Shown here: positions 59,593-62,189 of the stretch, in pieces
How the letters are laid out: every line of letters starts with the position of its first letter
Position numbering within the stretch: position 1 is the stretch's first letter
Source of the DNA: an uncultured Oscillospiraceae bacterium
GTDB taxonomy: Bacteria > Bacillota > Clostridia > Oscillospirales > Oscillospiraceae
Direction: 5' to 3'
Assembly: GCA_950097245.1 (NCBI GenBank)
Contig: CATNCS010000008.1
Location: 1-62,189, forward strand
Length of the DNA: 62,189 bases
Notes under the pieces: generated by a model
Told to the model about the DNA's origin: nothing
Databases searched by the model: none
Seen by the model: the letters and a program-made list of their open reading frames with translations, nothing else
Made by a program: the position numbers and the translations under genes

Positions 59593-60486
59593 TCAGGCGG
59601 TGGTGCCCTGTAAAAAGCACTGGAGTGCCCCGATGAGATTGGCGTCGTTCTGAAACGCACAGGCGACAACCTCCACCTGGGATACGGTGTACGGGCAGTG
59701 GCGGTACAGCTCCTGGAGCTGCGCTCTGACGGACCGGATCAGGGCCGGCTGGGCGCTGATTCCGCCGCCGATGGCGAAGCGTTCCACATCCAGAACTGTC
59801 TGGAGGTTGAAGATCTGAACGGCAATTTCTCTGGAAAATTGCTCCAGGCAGTCCAGCGCGTCCCGGTCCCGGCGGTTGACGGCCTGGAAGACCTGAACGC
59901 CGTCCACCTGATCGGGGTCCAGCCCCTTCCGCCCGGCGTACATCCGGCACAGGCGGAGTGCGCTGCAGCGGTTGCCCCACACGGTATCCAGGCTGGCCAT
60001 GCTGTCCCGGTCGGTTATAAGGTAGGAGACCTCCCCTGCGGAGGAGTGCTTCCCCCGGTGGAGCTTGCGGTCCTTGATATAGCCGCCGCCGATCATAGTG
60101 CCGAAAATCAGCACAAAGCCGTCGTTCACGTCCCGGAGGCTCCCCGCGGCGGCCTCCGCCAATGCGGCGCATTTGGCGTCGTTTTCCATGGAGATTTTTA
60201 CCGGGCAGCGCCGGTACAGGCTCTGGCGCAGGTAAAAATCGTCGTTGTACCCCAGGGCGCCGCCCATGCGGCAGTAGCCCTTCTCCGTGTCGATAATGCC
60301 GGGCATGGAGATGGCGATTCCGTCCAGGGGCAGCAGGCTGTCATAAATCCGGCCGATGGCCTCAATCAGCTCCTCCCGGCCGTCCCGGGGGGTACTGGTC
60401 CTGCCCCGCGCCAGAAACTCCATGGACTCATCCATACAGGCGTACTTAATAAACGTACCGCCGATGTCAAGCACTAAAACTCTCAT
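59593..60486 (-). CDS. ROK family protein (sugar kinase type)
   Basis: 297 residues. Phosphate-binding loop VLDIGGTFIKYA at the start and the second loop FGTMIGGGYI (about residue 130) are those of ROK glucokinase-like kinases. The usual zinc motif CxCGxxGCxE is missing: the region has GNRCSALRLCRM instead. No DNA-binding domain, so kinase rather than repressor. It follows ptsI by 15 bp. It might phosphorylate GlcNAc or ManNAc from the GH112 pathway (inference). Confidence 0.85.
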   Translation of the reverse strand: MRVLVLDIGGTFIKYACMDESMEFLARGRTSTPRDGREELIEAIGRIYDSLLPLDGIAISMPGIIDTEKGYCRMGGALGYNDDFYLRQSLYRRCPVKISMENDAKCAALAEAAAGSLRDVNDGFVLIFGTMIGGGYIKDRKLHRGKHSSAGEVSYLITDRDSMASLDTVWGNRCSALRLCRMYAGRKGLDPDQVDGVQVFQAVNRRDRDALDCLEQFSREIAVQIFNLQTVLDVERFAIGGGISAQPALIRSVRAQLQELYRHCPYTVSQVEVVACAFQNDANLIGALQCFLQGTTA

Positions 60487-60501
60487 CCGCAGTCCCTTGG
60501 C

Positions 60502-62157
60502 TCAGCACTCCAGCTTCTCCAGGGTGCAGGTCTTGGCAATGGACTTGCGGATCTCCGCCCGGAGGGGCAGCACCGAGGTGGGGGAGACGGACAGCTCATC
60601 GATGCCGATGGCCAGGAAGGTCTCCAGCAGCTCCAGGTCGGCCCCCAGCTCGCCGCAGATGCCGATCCAGATGCCCGCCTTGTGGGCGGCGTCGGTGGCA
60701 ATTTTCAGCGCCCGGAGGACGGCGGGGTGGTGGGGGTCGAAGAACTTGCCCAGGTCGTTGGCCTGCCGGTCGCAGGCCAGGGTGTACTGGGTCAGGTCGT
60801 TGGTGCCCACGGAGAAGAAGTCCACCTCCTGGGCCAGCTCCTCCGCCACCAGGACGGAGGCGGGGGTCTCGATCATGATGCCGATCTCAGTGTCCTTGTT
60901 GTAGGGGATACCCTCCTTGTCCAGCTCGGCCATCACCTTCTGGCAGGCCCGCTTGCACTCCTTCACCTCCCAAACGGAGGTAATCATGGGGAACATGATG
61001 GCAACCTTGCCGTAGGCGGAGGCCCGGTACAGGGCCCGCAGCTGGGTGCGGAAGACCTCGGGCCGGTTCAGGCAGATGCGGATGGCCCGGACGCCCAGGG
61101 CGGGGTTCTCCTCCTTGTGCAGCTGGAAGTAGTCCACCTGCTTGTCGGCGCCGATGTCCAGGGTGCGGATGACCACCCGCTTGCCCCCCATGGCGGCGGC
61201 GACCTCCTGATAGGCCTTGAACTGGTCCTCCTCAGAGGGGTAGTCGCTGGTGGCCAGATACAGGAACTCTGAGCGGAACAGGCCGATGCCCTGGCCGTCG
61301 TTGGACAGGACGGCGGCCACGTCGGCGGGGGAGCCGATGTTGCAGTAGACCATCATCTCCCGGCCGTCCAGGGTGACGTCCTTCTGGCCCTTCATGGTCT
61401 CCATCAGCTCTTTCATTTCCTGCTGCTTGGTCTGCTTGGATTGGAAGGCTGCCAGGGTAATTTCGTCCGGCTCGATGGCCACCTGTCCGGTCTCACCGTC
61501 GATGTAGACCTGCCGTCCGCTGAACTCCGCTTTCAGAGCCTCGCCCAGGCCGCAGATGGCGGGGATGCCCATGGTCCGGGCCAGGATGGCGGTGTGGCTG
61601 TTGCCCGAGCCGCCCTGAGTGATGAAGCCCAGGATTTTGGATTTGTCCAGCTGGAGGGTCTCGGAGGGGGCCAGGTCGTCGGCGGCCAGGATGACGGGGA
61701 TCTCAGAGTCGATGCCCCCCTCGGCGATACCCATCAGGTTGTTGAGGATGCGGCGGGTGACATCCTTGATGTCGGCGGCCCGGCCCTGCATGTAGGGGTC
61801 GTCCATGGCGGCCAGCATGGCGGAGAACTCCTCGCCGGCGGTCTCCACCGCCTTTTCGGCGGTGCAGTGCCGCTCCTCCAGGGCGTTCATCATGCAGTCC
61901 ACATAGTCCTCGTCCTCCACGAACATGGCGTGGGTCTCAAAGAGGATGGCGGTCTCGTCGCCGGCCTCCTCCCGGGCCTTGTCCGCCAGGGCGTTGAGCT
62001 GGTCGATGGCCTTCTCCTGGGCCTCGGCGATGCGGGCCTTCTCCGCCTCGATATCGGCGGCGGGGGCGTCGGAGATGGTGGTGCCAGGCCGCTGGAAGAA
62101 ATAGATGGGGCCGCTGGCCACACCCTTGGAGACGCCTTTTCCCTGCATAAGGATCAT
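60502..62157 (-). CDS. ptsI: phosphoenolpyruvate-protein phosphotransferase (PTS enzyme I)
   Basis: 551 residues. Phosphoacceptor His188 in GGSGNSHTAIL, the PEP-binding domain with GIGLFRSEFLY, MIETPASVLVAEELA and FFSVGTNDLTQYTLACDR, and the late GICGELGAD motif are all present. Takes phosphate from PEP and passes it to HPr; works with PTS transporters such as the IIC protein at 45077. Starts at ATG 62157 with CAGGAGGG 6 bases before it. Its promoter, and probably ptsH, lie beyond the window end. Confidence 0.95.
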   Translation of the reverse strand: MILMQGKGVSKGVASGPIYFFQRPGTTISDAPAADIEAEKARIAEAQEKAIDQLNALADKAREEAGDETAILFETHAMFVEDEDYVDCMMNALEERHCTAEKAVETAGEEFSAMLAAMDDPYMQGRAADIKDVTRRILNNLMGIAEGGIDSEIPVILAADDLAPSETLQLDKSKILGFITQGGSGNSHTAILARTMGIPAICGLGEALKAEFSGRQVYIDGETGQVAIEPDEITLAAFQSKQTKQQEMKELMETMKGQKDVTLDGREMMVYCNIGSPADVAAVLSNDGQGIGLFRSEFLYLATSDYPSEEDQFKAYQEVAAAMGGKRVVIRTLDIGADKQVDYFQLHKEENPALGVRAIRICLNRPEVFRTQLRALYRASAYGKVAIMFPMITSVWEVKECKRACQKVMAELDKEGIPYNKDTEIGIMIETPASVLVAEELAQEVDFFSVGTNDLTQYTLACDRQANDLGKFFDPHHPAVLRALKIATDAAHKAGIWIGICGELGADLELLETFLAIGIDELSVSPTSVLPLRAEIRKSIAKTCTLEKLEC

Positions 62158-62189
62158 GCTGTTTCCCTCCTGTTTTATAAAAATAGAGT

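Overview
The window is about 62 kb of GC-rich, densely packed bacterial DNA. Several traits point to a gut Clostridia member of the Oscillospiraceae type (Flavonifractor, Lawsonibacter or Pseudoflavonifractor-like). These are the strong AGGAGG ribosome binding sites, SLH-domain cell wall protein, YesM/YesN two-component pair, CIRCE heat-shock operator, galacto-N-biose phosphorylase, and ABC and PTS uptake systems with no outer-membrane proteins. The taxon is inferred from gene content only. No phage, plasmid, CRISPR array, transposase or rRNA was seen.

Layout. 1-3.9 kb: the end of an MMPL-type membrane exporter coupled to a large GLUG-repeat surface protein. 4-13.3 kb: a catabolic-looking cluster of DUF1177, Asp/Glu racemase family, a Cys-rich unknown, M29-like aminopeptidase, AroM family, two DUF917 proteins, an IclR regulator and an OPT/YSL-family transporter. 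13.4-20.8 kb: a signalling operon of metallo-beta-lactamase-fold hydrolase, GAF/HD-GYP protein, two FecR-domain lipoproteins and a CHASE2 adenylate cyclase, the genes overlapping or nearly abutting. 21-27.6 kb: an iron-type ABC importer followed by a YesM/YesN sensor and regulator. 27.9-34.8 kb: a galacto-N-biose/lacto-N-biose locus (GH112 phosphorylase, DUF6903-like protein, sugar ABC importer) with a divergent AraC regulator. 35-37.2 kb: tRNA-Gly(CCC), a Na/Pi cotransporter and tRNA-Ser(GGA).

37.3-49.4 kb: a chemoreceptor with a suspicious N-terminal frame, a SUV3-like helicase, an SLH/GH25 lysozyme, two membrane-bound XRE regulators, a lone PTS IIC protein, a DUF1846 protein and a polytopic membrane protein. 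49.5-51.9 kb: an ECF sigma factor with its membrane partner and an unknown TPR-like protein. 52-53.9 kb: a MerR-controlled run of five overlapping genes, most for tiny membrane proteins. 54-62.2 kb: TrmO, a CBS protein, a GRAM protein divergent from a ribbon-helix-helix protein, HtpG under a perfect CIRCE element, a 37-residue ORF, an FMN-dependent dehydrogenase, a ROK protein and PTS enzyme I.

The most unusual features are these. (1) The MerR operon, whose junctions all use the same trick: the C-terminal KGE..A.xY codons of one gene supply the ribosome site and start codon of the next. (2) The FecR/CHASE2-cyclase/HD-GYP operon. (3) The DUF917/DUF1177/AroM cluster with a Cys-rich unknown. (4) The chemoreceptor start at an A7 tract. 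(5) A tandem operator array between the GRAM and ribbon-helix-helix genes. (6) A family of TGTAGGGGCGG palindromic repeats at three sites.
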